Shown here: positions 28,124 to 37,251 of the stretch, one piece after another
How positions within the stretch are numbered: position 1 is the stretch's first letter
Layout of the letters: every line of letters begins with the position of its first letter
Assembly: GCA_963837585.1 (NCBI GenBank)
Contig: CAWINX010000004.1
Coordinates: 372,001 to 436,000 of the forward strand
DNA length: 64,000 bases
Direction of reading: 5' to 3'
From: CAWINX01 sp963837585
Lineage (GTDB): Bacteria > Actinomycetota > Thermoleophilia > Solirubrobacterales > 70-9
Translations under genes and position numbers: made by a program
Notes under the pieces: generated by a model
The model's input: the letters and a program-made list of their open reading frames with translations, nothing else
What the model was told of the DNA's origin: nothing
Databases searched by the model: none

Positions 28124-28833
28124 CGGTCGACGAGCCTGTAGCCGACGCCCCAGCAGTTGACGACGTAGCGAGCCTGCTCGGGATCGAGTTTGCGCCGCAG
28201 CCGGCTGGCGTGGGAATCAAGCGTGCGAGTGCGGCCGAGGCTGCGATAGCCCCAGACGTCACGCAGCAGTTCCTCCTTCGAGAAGACCCGGATCGGGTCG
28301 CTCGCCAGGACCCGCAGCAGCGAGAACTCCTTGTTCGCCAGGTGGATCTGCTGGTCGCCCACCTTCACCTCGCGGCGCACCGGGTCGATCACGATCTCCC
28401 CCACCCGGCAGGGCCCCTCGCTCCTCTCCCACCGCCGCCGCAGGACAGCGCCGATCCGAGCCCGCAATTCCAGATAGCTGAACGGCTTCACCACGTAGTC
28501 GTCGGCGCCGAGATCGAAGCCGCGCACCCGCTCGTGGTCGGCCCCGCACCCGGTGAGGACGATGATCGGCAAGCGCGGGTCGAAGCGGGCATCGACGCCC
28601 TGGGCGGTGCGAATCTCCCGCAACACGTCCAACCCGGACGCGTCGGGAAGGGTCAGGTCCAGCAACATCAGATCGGGCTGGTTGTAGTGGCAGATGCGCA
28701 GCGCGTCGGAGGCGCTCGGCGCCGGCAGCGCCCCGTAGCGGTCGGCGACGAGGTGGTCGCAGAGCATCTCCAGCGTCGGCGTGTCGTCCTCGCAGACGAC
28801 CACCCTGGCGATCTCTTCCCTACGGGGCAGCAT
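28120..28833 (-). CDS. OmpR/PhoB-family response regulator
   Basis: A 237-residue regulator: receiver domain with acidic pair CEDDTPT, phosphoacceptor in LMLLDLTLPDASG, Lys in VVKPFSYLEL, then a winged-helix DNA-binding domain (LANKEFSLLRVLASDP, YRSLGRTRTLDSHASRLRRKL, GVGYRL). It is coupled to the histidine kinase and located at the head of the tad operon, so it probably controls pilus expression. It overlaps the DUF192 gene by 14 bases. Confidence 0.9.
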   Translation of the reverse strand: MLPRREEIARVVVCEDDTPTLEMLCDHLVADRYGALPAPSASDALRICHYNQPDLMLLDLTLPDASGLDVLREIRTAQGVDARFDPRLPIIVLTGCGADHERVRGFDLGADDYVVKPFSYLELRARIGAVLRRRWERSEGPCRVGEIVIDPVRREVKVGDQQIHLANKEFSLLRVLASDPIRVFSKEELLRDVWGYRSLGRTRTLDSHASRLRRKLDPEQARYVVNCWGVGYRLVDR

Positions 28834-29182
28834 TGAGATCTCCCAGGTCGAGAACCCAGATCGAATTCCCTCCCATCAGCGATGGAACCTCGAGCACCGC
28901 ATGCGCGCCGGGGTGAAACGCAAATCGCCGCGGCGGCACCAGGAAGCGCGCCGAAAGCGGGCGGTGCTCCTCGTCGAGAAAGACCAGGTCCAGGCGAAAG
29001 CGCATCCCAAAGGTGTGCACGCTCGCGCATCGCGGGATGAGCAGACCCGGGCCGGCCTCTGCGCGAGTCAGTCCCGACAGGCCGCTCAGGCGGTTGCGGA
29101 ACCCGGCGGCAACCGGCACCTCAACGCCCAGAACCTCGATACGCGAAAGGCGCTCGAACCTGGGAGCAGAGGATTCGGACAT
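28820..29182 (-). CDS. DUF192 family protein
   Basis: A 120-residue protein with the DUF192 pattern RLSGLSGLTRAEAGPGLLIPRCASVHTFGMRF, where the His-Thr-Phe-Gly-Met motif is the family hallmark. Function is unknown, but DUF192 genes are often found beside Tad pilus genes, as here, at the promoter-proximal end of the operon. No signal peptide is visible in this version. Confidence 0.85.
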   Translation of the reverse strand: MSESSAPRFERLSRIEVLGVEVPVAAGFRNRLSGLSGLTRAEAGPGLLIPRCASVHTFGMRFRLDLVFLDEEHRPLSARFLVPPRRFAFHPGAHAVLEVPSLMGGNSIWVLDLGDLNAAP

Positions 29183-29256
29183 GGGTATCCAATCTCTCAG
29201 CGATCCGTACTCTCCCCCCTGGGCAGGGACAAAGTCAGGGTCTACGCTCTGCCGCG

Positions 29257-30186
29257 ATGGCTCCCGACGGCAGGGTCGCGATCTTCGGCCCCCACCCGCT
29301 GCTCTCGATCACGGTCGAGCCGCTGACCTCCGACGGCGGCGACGACATCCACGTCCACGCCGCCGGGCAGGGGGTCTGGGTGGCGCGGATGGCCGCCGAG
29401 CTGGGCGCCTCCCCCACCCTCTGCGGGTTCATCGGCGGCGAGACCGGGACGGTGCTGCGGCCGCTGCTGGACGAGCTGGCGGTCGAGTGGCGCCTGGTCG
29501 AGACCGCCGCCGCAACCGGCGCCTACATCCACGATCGCCGTAGCGGCGAGCGGGTGCCGATCGCCCAGAGCGCCGCGATGCCCCCCTCCCGGCACGAGAT
29601 CGACGACCTCTTCTCGACCACCTGCGCCGTCGCGCTGGAATCCGACGTTCTGGCGCTCTGCGGGCCCTACCCGTCGGAGGCGTTGCCGCTGGAGATCTAC
29701 GGGAACCTTGTGAGTGACGTGCGAAGCAACGGGACGCCGGTCGTCGTCGACCTCTCCTCGCCTCGCCTCGACAGCGCCCTGGAGGGCAAGCCCGACCTCG
29801 TCAAGATCAACGACTGGGAGCTGGCCGCCTTCATCTCCGGCCCGGTCGACACCGAGGCGAAGATGCGCGCCGCCGCCGAGCGGCTGCTGGAGGCGGGCGC
29901 CGGCGCGGCGATCGTCACCCGCGCCGAGGAGCCGGCGCTGGTGCTGCGCGGCGACGAGGCCTGGGAGCTGGTGCCGCCGCGCTTCGAGCGCGGCTCGCGC
30001 GAGGGCTGCGGCGACTCGATGATGGGCGGCCTCTGCGCCTCGCTCGCCCAGGGGCGCGACTGGGAGGAGGCGCTGCGCCGCGGCGCCGCCGCCGGCGCCG
30101 CCAACTTCCTCCGCCACGGCCTCGGCACCGGCGACCGCACGGTGGTCGAGGACCTGACCGGCAAGGTCGAGCTGCGCCAACTCTGA
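29257..30186 (+). CDS. PfkB-family sugar kinase, 1-phosphofructokinase-like
   Basis: A 309-residue ribokinase-fold enzyme. The N-terminal region (VHAAGQGVWVARMAAELG, CGFIGGETG) is like FruK/LacC proteins, and the C-terminal anion hole with catalytic Asp reads EGCGDSMMGG. These kinases phosphorylate a sugar or sugar phosphate; 1-phosphofructokinase or tagatose-type activity is the best guess. No PTS genes are adjacent. Divergent from the Tad operon, and convergent with the PHP gene; its stop codon lies in the end of a perfect palindrome. Confidence 0.82.
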   Translation: MAPDGRVAIFGPHPLLSITVEPLTSDGGDDIHVHAAGQGVWVARMAAELGASPTLCGFIGGETGTVLRPLLDELAVEWRLVETAAATGAYIHDRRSGERVPIAQSAAMPPSRHEIDDLFSTTCAVALESDVLALCGPYPSEALPLEIYGNLVSDVRSNGTPVVVDLSSPRLDSALEGKPDLVKINDWELAAFISGPVDTEAKMRAAAERLLEAGAGAAIVTRAEEPALVLRGDEAWELVPPRFERGSREGCGDSMMGGLCASLAQGRDWEEALRRGAAAGAANFLRHGLGTGDRTVVEDLTGKVELRQL

Positions 30187-30240
30187 GCCGGTGTAACGCG
30201 TTGGCGTGCTCACAGCACGCCAACGCGTTACACCGGCTCA
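30184..30240. repeat. Perfect 57-base palindrome (GTGTAACGCGT family), copy 1
   Basis: Two perfect 27-base arms flank a 3-base CAC centre. Each arm starts TGAGCCGGTGTAACGCGT on its own strand, and the TGA at each end is the stop codon of one of the two convergent genes (kinase on plus, PHP phosphatase on minus). It should form a very stable hairpin in either transcript and could act as a bidirectional terminator. Two related copies occur at 54982-55101 with the same CGGTGTAACGCGT arm start. Confidence 0.85.
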
Positions 30241-30967
30241 ATTTGGAGAGAAGGGAACGCTCAGCTCGCCGCCTTCGACGATCGTGCGGGGTGCCGTCTC
30301 CGTCATCCACTCGAGGTGGGGCGCCATCGTCCTCCACCTCGCGCAGCTCGCCCAGCGCCGCGGAGAGGTGGACCGGCCTGCCGCCGTGGGAGGAATGCGC
30401 ATCGCTGCTCAGCACGTGGACCAGCCCCGCCGCGGCGAGGGCGCGCATCCCGCTCGCCATCTCCTCGCGCAGGAAGAAGTCCGCCGTCGCCTGGACCAGC
30501 GCTCCGCGCTCGATCAGGCCCGCCATCCGCTCGAGCATGTCCTCGGAGAGGTGGCGCTCCGGATGGGCGATCAGCGCCCGCCGTCCCCGCTCGGCCAGGT
30601 GCTCGACCCGGCGAGCGAGGCTGTCGCCGAGCGGCCCCGGCGCCGGCTCCAGCAGGATCCAGTTTCCACTGCCAAGCGACACCCGGCTCAGCTCCTCCTC
30701 GTCGAGGCCCTCGACCGCGGTCTCGGCGACCTCGCCGCCCTGGAGGACGGCGACCGACACGCCCTCCTCGCGCAGCCGCGCGTTGAGGTCGACGACCCGA
30801 CCGGCGATCTCCTCGATCCGCACGTCGTGGTCGTGGCGGATGTGGGGAGTCGCGCAGATCGCCTCGATCCCGTCGCCCGCCGCCTGGCGCGCCATCCCGA
30901 CGCTGTCGCGGAGGTCGAGCGCCCCGTCGTCGACGCCCGGAAGGATGTGGCAATGGAGGTCGATCAC
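30238..30967 (-). CDS. CpsB/YwqE-like PHP-domain tyrosine phosphatase (frame shift near the end)
   Basis: PHP-fold manganese phosphatase usually acting on tyrosine kinases of capsule synthesis. From the ATG at 30967: metal ligands in DLHCHILPGVDDG, ATPHIRHDHDV, IAHPERH and SSDAHSSHG. One extra C in a C-run at about 30314 shifts the frame; corrected it ends HLEWMTETAPRTIVEGGELSVPFSPN and stops in the palindrome arm, about 242 residues. No capsule kinase is nearby, so the substrate is open. Confidence 0.82.
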
Positions 30968-30974
30968 CGGGAGA

Positions 30975-31625
30975 TCAAGCGCCGTTCTCCCGCGCCAGGG
31001 CGCCGAGGTCGGCGCTGACCCAGTTCGGCAGGAACGGGTAGACGATCCCGGCGCGCTCGTAGCCGTGGGAGTCGATCAGGTAGATCGCATCGGTGTGGAC
31101 GATGTCGCCGCTGGTCCGGCGCACCTCGATCCGGTAGGCCTTCCAAACCGGGGCGAGCTGCGCCCTGGACCCGAGCAGCCAGTGCCAATCGGCGCCCGCC
31201 AGGCCGAAGCGCCGCATCGCGCGGCGGGCGGACCCGGGGGTATCGGCCCAGGGATTGACGCTCACCGCGACCACGACAGGCCGTTCCGCGCGCGGCACCG
31301 ATTGGAAGGCGGCGGCGAGGGTCCGGCCCTCCAGCGGGCATTCCTGATGGCACTGGGAGTCGAAGAAGGCAAGTATCAGCGGGCGGCCGCGCAGCGAGGC
31401 CAGCGTCAGCCGGCGGCCACTCTCGTCGGGCAGGGAGAAGGCGGGCGCCCGGCGCAGGCCGGCCGGCCAGATCGCCTGGCCGCGCAGCGGGGACCCCAGC
31501 GGATCGGAGCGGCTCGAACTCGGGCCGGCCAGGGTGTGCGCCCCGACCCCGAGCGCGATCCCGACAACCGCGGCCGCCGCGACGATCAGCGCCGCCCGGC
31601 GAAGACTCACTCCGCCGCCCCTCAC
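30975..31625 (-). CDS. SCO1/SenC-family copper chaperone or thiol protein
   Basis: A 216-residue membrane-anchored thioredoxin-fold protein (helix at about residues 8-30) that delivers copper to the CuA site of cytochrome oxidase. The copper site is visible as CHQECP (two Cys) and the distal His in DIVHTDAIYLID. It is the last gene of the cytochrome oxidase block, 7 bases before the PHP gene on the same strand. Confidence 0.87.
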   Translation of the reverse strand: MRGGGVSLRRAALIVAAAAVVGIALGVGAHTLAGPSSSRSDPLGSPLRGQAIWPAGLRRAPAFSLPDESGRRLTLASLRGRPLILAFFDSQCHQECPLEGRTLAAAFQSVPRAERPVVVAVSVNPWADTPGSARRAMRRFGLAGADWHWLLGSRAQLAPVWKAYRIEVRRTSGDIVHTDAIYLIDSHGYERAGIVYPFLPNWVSADLGALARENGA

Positions 31626-31644
31626 CGACCGGCCCCGCCCGGGG

Positions 31645-31776
31645 TCACTGATGCCGTCGGCCGGTCAGCAGATACCAGGTCAAAAGGGCGATCAGGACCG
31701 CCAGCGGGAAGACGGTCGAGAAGACCGCCGCGAAGTCGGTCCAACCGGCGGTGGCGATCACTTGCGCTGCTTCCAT
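31645..31776 (-). CDS. 43-residue single-helix membrane peptide of the oxidase operon
   Basis: A short gene with ATG 31776, a GAGGAG ribosome site and TGA at 31645. It encodes a short polar N-terminus, one helix (FSTVFPLAVLIALLTWYLL) and a basic C-terminus TGRRHQ. It lies one base after the ctaG stop and ahead of SCO1, fully within the operon. Small single-helix subunits are known in several oxidases, so a CtaF-like or assembly role is plausible but unproven. Confidence 0.7.
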   Translation of the reverse strand: MEAAQVIATAGWTDFAAVFSTVFPLAVLIALLTWYLLTGRRHQ

Positions 31777-31777
31777 C

Positions 31778-32646
31778 TCATCCAACTCCTCTCGGCATCG
31801 GCTTGGCCCGGTGACCGGGGCGCCCCCGCGGCGCGCGGGGCTCCAACCAACGGTAGGCGACGACGACGATCGCGATCGTGTAGGCGAGCGAGCCCGGCAC
31901 CCACATCACGCCGGCCGCCAACTGCTGATCGGTGAGCGCCGAGATGCCGCCGGGCCGGGCCGCCTCCGCGCCGTAGGCCGCGTAGAGCGGCGAGCCGGCG
32001 CTCGCCAGGACGATCGCGAGGACCCAGCCGACCACGAGAGTCGACGCGAGGTAGGCGAGCTTGAGGGGCTCGGTCAGCGTCGAGCGCCACGGCGGCGACT
32101 CGATCACCCGGGTCCAGAACAGCAGCGCGGTCGCGAAGAAGTCAGATGCTCCAGCGCATGGACCGGCGGCGAACGCAGAGCGGCGTCGTAGAGCACCGGC
32201 AGGTGCCAGGCGCAGAAGCTGACGTTGAAGATCAACCAGGCGACGAGCGGGGCGCCGACGAGGGCTGTCGCGCGCCGCAGGGGCGCCCAGCGCCGCTTCA
32301 TCAGGGCGCCGGCTACCGAGCGCCGGTAGGCGATCGGAAAGCCACGCCACATCCGCATCCACGGCCGCGCCAGCGCCAGCAGCGGCGGCGCCACCGCAAT
32401 CAGCAGCACGTGCTGGACCATGTGCGCCCAGAAGAGCCGGTCGGCGAGGTCGTCGAGCGGTGAGCCCAGGGCGATGACGATCGCCGCCAGGCCGCCGACG
32501 AACGCCGCCGTGCGCCAGGGATCCGCCGCCCGCGCGGGACCCATGCCGCGCCCGCCCAGCCAGTAGAGCAGCGCCGCGCAGAGGACCCAAAGCAGCGCCG
32601 GCCCGCCGGTCCAGTCGAGGGGCGTCGTGGCTGCGGCCGCGGTCAT
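31778..32646 (-). CDS. ctaG: Cytochrome c oxidase assembly protein of the CtaG (caa3) family (missing base)
   Basis: A 289-residue multipass membrane protein. It shows RLFWAHMVQHVLLIAVAPPLLALARP and NVSFCAWHLPVLYDAAL with the conserved His residues of the caa3_CtaG family, implicated in copper delivery to subunit I. At about 32143 one base seems to be missing after VHALEHLT; the frame then continues FFATALLFWTRVIESPP to the end. It starts 3 bases before the end of ctaE. Confidence 0.87.
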
Positions 32647-32649
32647 CGC

Positions 32650-33246
32650 TCAGACCAGGTAGAGGACGACCCAGGCCAAAACCCCGATCGCGGCCAGCAG
32701 GGCCCAATAGGAGGCGCCAGGGGTGAAGCCGAGCGGCGGCTGGGCCTCCGGATCGGAGCGATTGCGCAATCCGGCGGCGAACACGGTCTCCACCCGGTAC
32801 ATGGCCAGCAGCACGACCACCGCATACAGCGACGTCCAACCGAAGAAGACGCTGGCGTAGCCGCCGCTCTGCGGCCCGAAGGAGAGGTGCGCGTACTCGA
32901 AGCCCTGCAACACGCAACCGGCGAGCCCGAAGAGCAGTGAGAGGCCGGCGACGGCGACCCAGCCGCGACCGGCCCGGGCCGCCCGGGCGGCAAGGAGGAA
33001 GAGCGCGGCGCTGAGCACGAAGGAGGCGACGATGGCGATCCCGTAGCCGGACGGCGGATCGACCCCGTCCGGCCGCCAGAGGCCGGCGTTGTCCAGCGAG
33101 CGCAGATAGAAGTAGGCGAAGACGAAGCCGAGGAAGAACATCACCGTGGCACCGGAAATCAGCCGGAAGCCGACTCGGTCGATCCGCTCGGTCAGCTCCG
33201 GCGGCTCGGCGTAGATGTCGATCGGCTGGCTTGGCTCGCTCGCCAT
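32650..33246 (-). CDS. ctaE: Cytochrome c oxidase subunit III
   Basis: A 198-residue heme-copper oxidase subunit III with five helices or so, including SGATVMFFLGFVFAYFYL, GCVLQGFEYAHL (the conserved Gln-Glu region) and a C-terminal WALLAAIGVLAWVVLYLV. Its ATG shares one base with the ctaD stop (TAATG). It is short, as usual for actinobacterial and cyanobacterial forms lacking the first two helices. Confidence 0.85.
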   Translation of the reverse strand: MASEPSQPIDIYAEPPELTERIDRVGFRLISGATVMFFLGFVFAYFYLRSLDNAGLWRPDGVDPPSGYGIAIVASFVLSAALFLLAARAARAGRGWVAVAGLSLLFGLAGCVLQGFEYAHLSFGPQSGGYASVFFGWTSLYAVVVLLAMYRVETVFAAGLRNRSDPEAQPPLGFTPGASYWALLAAIGVLAWVVLYLV

Positions 33247-35124
33247 TACCCGGCTCCCGCCGGCGCCTCCGCCGGCCGCGTCGGCGTCGGCGGCACGCCG
33301 TAGTCGTAGGGGTCGCTGTCGATTACCGGCTGGCGCTCGAAGTTCTCCCGCGGCACCGGTGTCGGCGTCTGCCACTCCAGCGACTTGGAGTTCCAGGGGT
33401 TGGCCGGCGCCGGCTTGCGCACGATGACCAGCGAGTAGACGACGTTGACGAGGAAGACCAGCATCGAGGCGCCCAGCACGAAGGCCGAGATCGAGACCCA
33501 GACGTTGAGCGGCTGCAGGTGCTGCGCGTAGGTGACCGACCCGCCTCGGCATCCCCATCAGCCCGAGCGCAAAGAGCGGCGCAAAGGTCGAGTTGAAGGC
33601 GACGAACATCGTCCAGAAGTGGATCTTGCCCAACCGCTCGTTGAGCTCCATCCCGAACATCTTCGGCACCCAGTAGTAGATCGCGGCGAAGAAGGCGAAG
33701 ACCAGCCCGCCCATGATCGTGTAGTGAAAGTGCGCCATCACGAAGAAGCTGCCGTGGGTGGCGACGTCGCTGGGCACGTCGGAGAGGAATACGCCGGAGG
33801 CCCCGCCGATGAAGAAGTTGAAGAACCAGGCGAGGCAGAACAGCATCGGCAACGTGTAGCGGATCCGCGCCCGCCACAGGGTCGCCATCCCGCAGAGGAA
33901 GATCAGCCCGGTCGGCACCGAGATCGACTCGGTGGAGAACATGTAGAAGGGGCGCAGGGTCGAGTTGAGGCCGCTGACGAAGAGGTGGTGCTGCCAGACG
34001 AAGAAGCTGAGCAGCATCACCCCGAGCAGCCCCGCCACCGCGAGCCGGTAGCCCCACAGCGGCTTACGGGAGAAGACGGGCAGGATCTCCAGGATCATCC
34101 CCATCCCGGGCAGGGCGAGGACGTAGACCTCCGGATGGCCGAAGAACCAGAAGAGGTTCTGGAACAGATAGGGACTGCCCCCGGCGCTGGAGAGGAAGAA
34201 CGAGGTCTGGACGCCGCGGTCGAAGGCGACCATCAGCAAAGCGGCGATCAACACCGGCGCCGCCAGCACCATCAGGACCGAGGTGCTGATCGCCCCCCAG
34301 CAGAAGATCGGCAGCCGGCCCCAGGTCAGCCCGGGCGCCCGCATGGTGACGATCGTCGCAATCATGTTGATCCCCAGCAGGGTCATCGAGATCCCGACCA
34401 GGGCGAAGAAGAAGATGTAGGAGTCCATGCCGAAGTTGGCCTGGTCGTTGAGCGGCGCGTAGCCGGTCCAACCGGTCGGGAAGCCGCCGAAGAAGATCGT
34501 CGTGAAGAGGATCCCCCCGGCCGCCATCAGGATCCAGAAGGTCAGCGCCTCGATCCGCGGGAAGGCCATCCGCCGTGCCCCGATCATCAGCGGCACGAAG
34601 TAGTTGGCGAACGGGCCGAGCACGCCCGAGGTCATGATTCCCATCATCATCGTCCCGTGCAGGCCGACCAGCGTCAGGTAGTTGCCGGCGTTGAAGACCT
34701 GCGGCGCCGGCCGCAACAACTCGACCCGGATCAGCATCGCGTTGAGGCCGGCGATGAAAAAGAAGAGGCCGATCCCCAGCAGGTACTGGATGCCGACCAC
34801 CTTATGGTCGGTGCAGAGGCCGAAGTAACGACCGACCCCGCCCTTCTCGTTCTGGTGGTGGGATCGATCGCGACCCAGCATCCTCGCCAGCGGGTAGCCG
34901 CCGAAGCCGAGGCCGATCAGGAACCCGATCACCGCGCAGAGGTAGCCGAGCATCAGCGCGACGTCGTTTTGGTCGGTGTCGTCGAAGAAGGCGAGGCTGG
35001 TGGCGTGGATCTGGTGCCCCAGCCACCAGCCGACGTAGAAGCCGACGATGCCCAGCACGATCCCGGTCAGCAGGTTGAAGCCGACGAGGCGTCGCCAGAA
35101 TGGGCGCTGCGCGGTGGCGGTCAT
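33246..35124 (-). CDS. ctaD: Cytochrome c oxidase subunit I (aa3 type; single-base frame shift)
   Basis: Catalytic subunit with heme a, heme a3 and CuB. Signatures are GLHGTMMMGIM (low-spin heme His), FFGHPEVYVLALPG (CuB His and the cross-linked Tyr), WQHHLFVSG (two CuB His) and MAHFHYTIMGG (heme His). An extra N-terminal helix precedes the standard twelve. An extra G at about 33543 shifts the frame after GLMGMPRRV; the corrected protein continues VTYAQHLQPLNVWVSI and is about 625 residues. Start overlaps ctaC by four bases. Confidence 0.93.
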
Positions 35125-35948
35125 CCGCCCCTCCTCTGCGGGTCGGGGAAGTAGTGGGTCGCGTAGGGCGGCAGGTGCTTGGCGATCGGCGCGTAGAGCC
35201 GGCGCTGGCCGCGGATCCAGGCGAGGAAGTCGGTGTCGCCGACCACCTGGCCGGTGTCGAACATGTAGCCGTGCCAGAGGCCGCACAGCTCGTTACAGCG
35301 GATGTCGAAGGACTGCAGCTTCTCCGGCTTCGCGTAGGCGACGTTGTCGACGCCGGGGTTCGCGTCGGCCTTGATCCCGAGTTTCGGCGCCCAGAAGGAG
35401 TGGATCACGTCGAGCGAGGTGACGTGGAACGCGACCTGGCGGCCGAGCGGAATTTCCAGGTGGGCGGTCTCGACGCCGCCGTAGGTCGGGTAGCGGTAGG
35501 TGAACTGCCACTGCTGGCCGATCACCTGGATCGGCAGCAACTTGCCGGAGGGCTTCCAGGCCGGGCTCGGCCCCTGGCCGCCGCCCGCCCCGGCGTCCGT
35601 CAGCTCGACCGTGCCGAAGGCGGCGAGGAAGAGCACGATCGCGGTCGTCACCGCCAGCCACCAGGTTCCGACCCGGCTGTCGTGGTCGATCGCGACGCCC
35701 TCCTGGGGCCCGGGGTCGTGGTGGCGGAAGACGACCAGGGTGTAGGCGAAGAAGACGATCATCATCGCCGCGATCGGGGTGACGATCCCGAGCAAGACGG
35801 TGTTGTCGAAGACCTGGCCCTTGGAGGCGTCGGTGCCGTCGAAGGGCGGCAGGGTCGGCGCGATGACGGCGACCACGATCGGCGTCGCGATCGCGCTGAG
35901 AACCAAGCCGCCGATCACGATCCGGCGCATGTGATTGGGCTCGTTCAC
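35121..35948 (-). CDS. ctaC: Cytochrome c oxidase subunit II (CuA)
   Basis: A 275-residue protein with two N-terminal helices, then an external cupredoxin domain. The CuA ligands are visible: His in DVIHSFWAPK, then CNELCGLWHGYM with two Cys, a Glu, a His and a Met. The segment GQQWQFTYRYP is the aromatic electron-entry patch. There is no fused cytochrome c domain. Part of the ctaC-ctaD-ctaE-ctaG operon. Confidence 0.94.
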   Translation of the reverse strand: MNEPNHMRRIVIGGLVLSAIATPIVVAVIAPTLPPFDGTDASKGQVFDNTVLLGIVTPIAAMMIVFFAYTLVVFRHHDPGPQEGVAIDHDSRVGTWWLAVTTAIVLFLAAFGTVELTDAGAGGGQGPSPAWKPSGKLLPIQVIGQQWQFTYRYPTYGGVETAHLEIPLGRQVAFHVTSLDVIHSFWAPKLGIKADANPGVDNVAYAKPEKLQSFDIRCNELCGLWHGYMFDTGQVVGDTDFLAWIRGQRRLYAPIAKHLPPYATHYFPDPQRRGG

Positions 35949-35958
35949 CGGGGCGCGC

Positions 35959-36622
35959 TCATGTCACGTTGAGGAAGCCATCCATGTAGCCGATCGTCTG
36001 CATCGGGCCCCCGAACCCGGCCAGGAAGCCCGCCGCACAGGGGACGAAGCACTGCCAGCGGTAGTGCCCCGGCTTGCCGGTGCGGAAGGCGAAGGTGATC
36101 GTCTCGTGATCCTGCTTCAAGGAACAGGGACCCTCGTCGCAGGGGTTCTTGGCGCTGTCGGGGACGCCGAGGAGGGGCACGATGATGCCGAGCTGGGGAA
36201 CCGCGAAGGTGTGCGAGGCGGTCGTCGGGGTCGATCGTCTGCATCGTCTTCCCATTGACCTGCATCACGTTGCCGACCGTGCCGTGCACCTGGGCCAGGA
36301 ACGGGTTGCGCAGGCCGCTGTCGCCGTCGAACTGGTAGAGGGTGACGTGGACCAGCGAGTGGGCGGGCAGGTCGAAGTTGGTGCTGTGCACCCACTGGCC
36401 CTGGTCGTTGCGGATCAGATAGGAGACCCAATCGGGGTTGGCGCCCTGCGGGCCGACCGCCGCCTCTGTCTTCAGCGTCAGCTGCACCCGGCTCGGACCG
36501 GTTTGGCTTGCCGAGACCGGGGCCGGCGAGCTCGTCAGGTCGGCGACGTAGAAGGCAATCAGAGCAGCGACGACCACCACTCCGACGACGATTCCGACGA
36601 GCCTTCCCGTCAACGAATGCAT
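35959..36622 (-). CDS. Membrane-anchored cupredoxin-domain protein leading the oxidase operon (frame shift)
   Basis: From the ATG at 36622: one N-terminal helix (VGIVVGVVVVAALIAFYVADL), an external beta-rich part, and after an extra base at about 36228 the cupredoxin end ASHTFAVPQLGIIVPL and GHYRWQCFVPCAAGF with the copper-type Cys, about 220 residues. It is the first gene of the operon and reads straight into ctaC (10-base gap). Similar proteins are annotated as COX2-like or rusticyanin-like; it could deliver electrons or copper to the oxidase. Ligand set is incomplete by eye. Confidence 0.72.
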
Positions 36623-36630
36623 CGAGGGAC

Positions 36631-36659
36631 AGCCTAGTTCAGCTGCCGGTCAGGTGCAA
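36631..36659 (-). promoter_or_regulatory. Probable promoter of the cytochrome oxidase operon
   Basis: Minus-strand TTGCAC (36659-36654) and TAGGCT (36636-36631) are spaced by 17 bases. The -10 box ends 8 bases before the start codon at 36622, which predicts a leaderless or nearly leaderless mRNA, common in Actinobacteria. Confidence 0.5.
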
Positions 36660-36758
36660 ACCATCGTTCAGGCACGGCCACGCACAGACACGGGGCTACG
36701 ATGATCGGCATGATCCGACACCTCCCAATGGGCTTGGGAGAGTTGATGGGCTTCAACC

Positions 36759-37226
36759 GTGGATAAGAAGACGACCCGCAGAGGGAATTACGAGTCGGGC
36801 TCCGACTACGTGCTCGAGTACGGCGAGCTGCGCTTCTCGTTCAACGAGGAGGACTTCGGCCAGCGCGTAGAGCAGGCAGCGGTGAAGCTCGGCTTCGTCG
36901 ACCAGGGCCTCAGCCAGGAGGAGCTGGACGACCTGCTCGACCTGGCGGTCAGCGGCGAGATCGCCGAGCCGGCCTCCCCCCTCGGCGAGCACATCAACGG
37001 CAACTGGGAGGACCTGGTCGGCCCCGCCAACCGCAGCCTCGTCCACTGGCTTCGCCGGCTCGTCTTCCGCGGCGCCTGGCTCGACCAGCGGGTCAAGGAG
37101 GGCGAGCTGGACGTCGTCTTCGACGAGCACACCCAGACCTTCGGCTACGTCCAGCCCGACCGCAGCTCCGAGCTGATCGAGCTCTCCAAGGAGCCCTCTT
37201 GGCGCCGCATCGCCTACCGCCGCTAG
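36759..37226 (+). CDS. Conserved-looking soluble protein of unknown function
   Basis: A 155-residue acidic protein from a GTG at 36759 (an upstream ATG is in another frame and stops at once). It has no membrane segment or signal peptide. Recognisable features are a charged N-terminus, LEYGELRFSFNEEDFGQ and a Trp/Arg-rich HWLRRLVFRGAWLDQRV. Codon use (third-position GC) fits a real gene. Divergent from the oxidase operon and convergent with the next gene. I do not recognise the family. Confidence 0.6.
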   Translation: MDKKTTRRGNYESGSDYVLEYGELRFSFNEEDFGQRVEQAAVKLGFVDQGLSQEELDDLLDLAVSGEIAEPASPLGEHINGNWEDLVGPANRSLVHWLRRLVFRGAWLDQRVKEGELDVVFDEHTQTFGYVQPDRSSELIELSKEPSWRRIAYRR

Positions 37227-37251
37227 GCGGCCGGGCCCCTAAGAACTCCGT

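Noticed and set aside
32650..35286. A ctaD-ctaE fusion protein
   Set aside because: The long frame skips the end of subunit I because of the extra base at about 33543; the corrected ctaD stops at 33246, overlapping the ctaE start.
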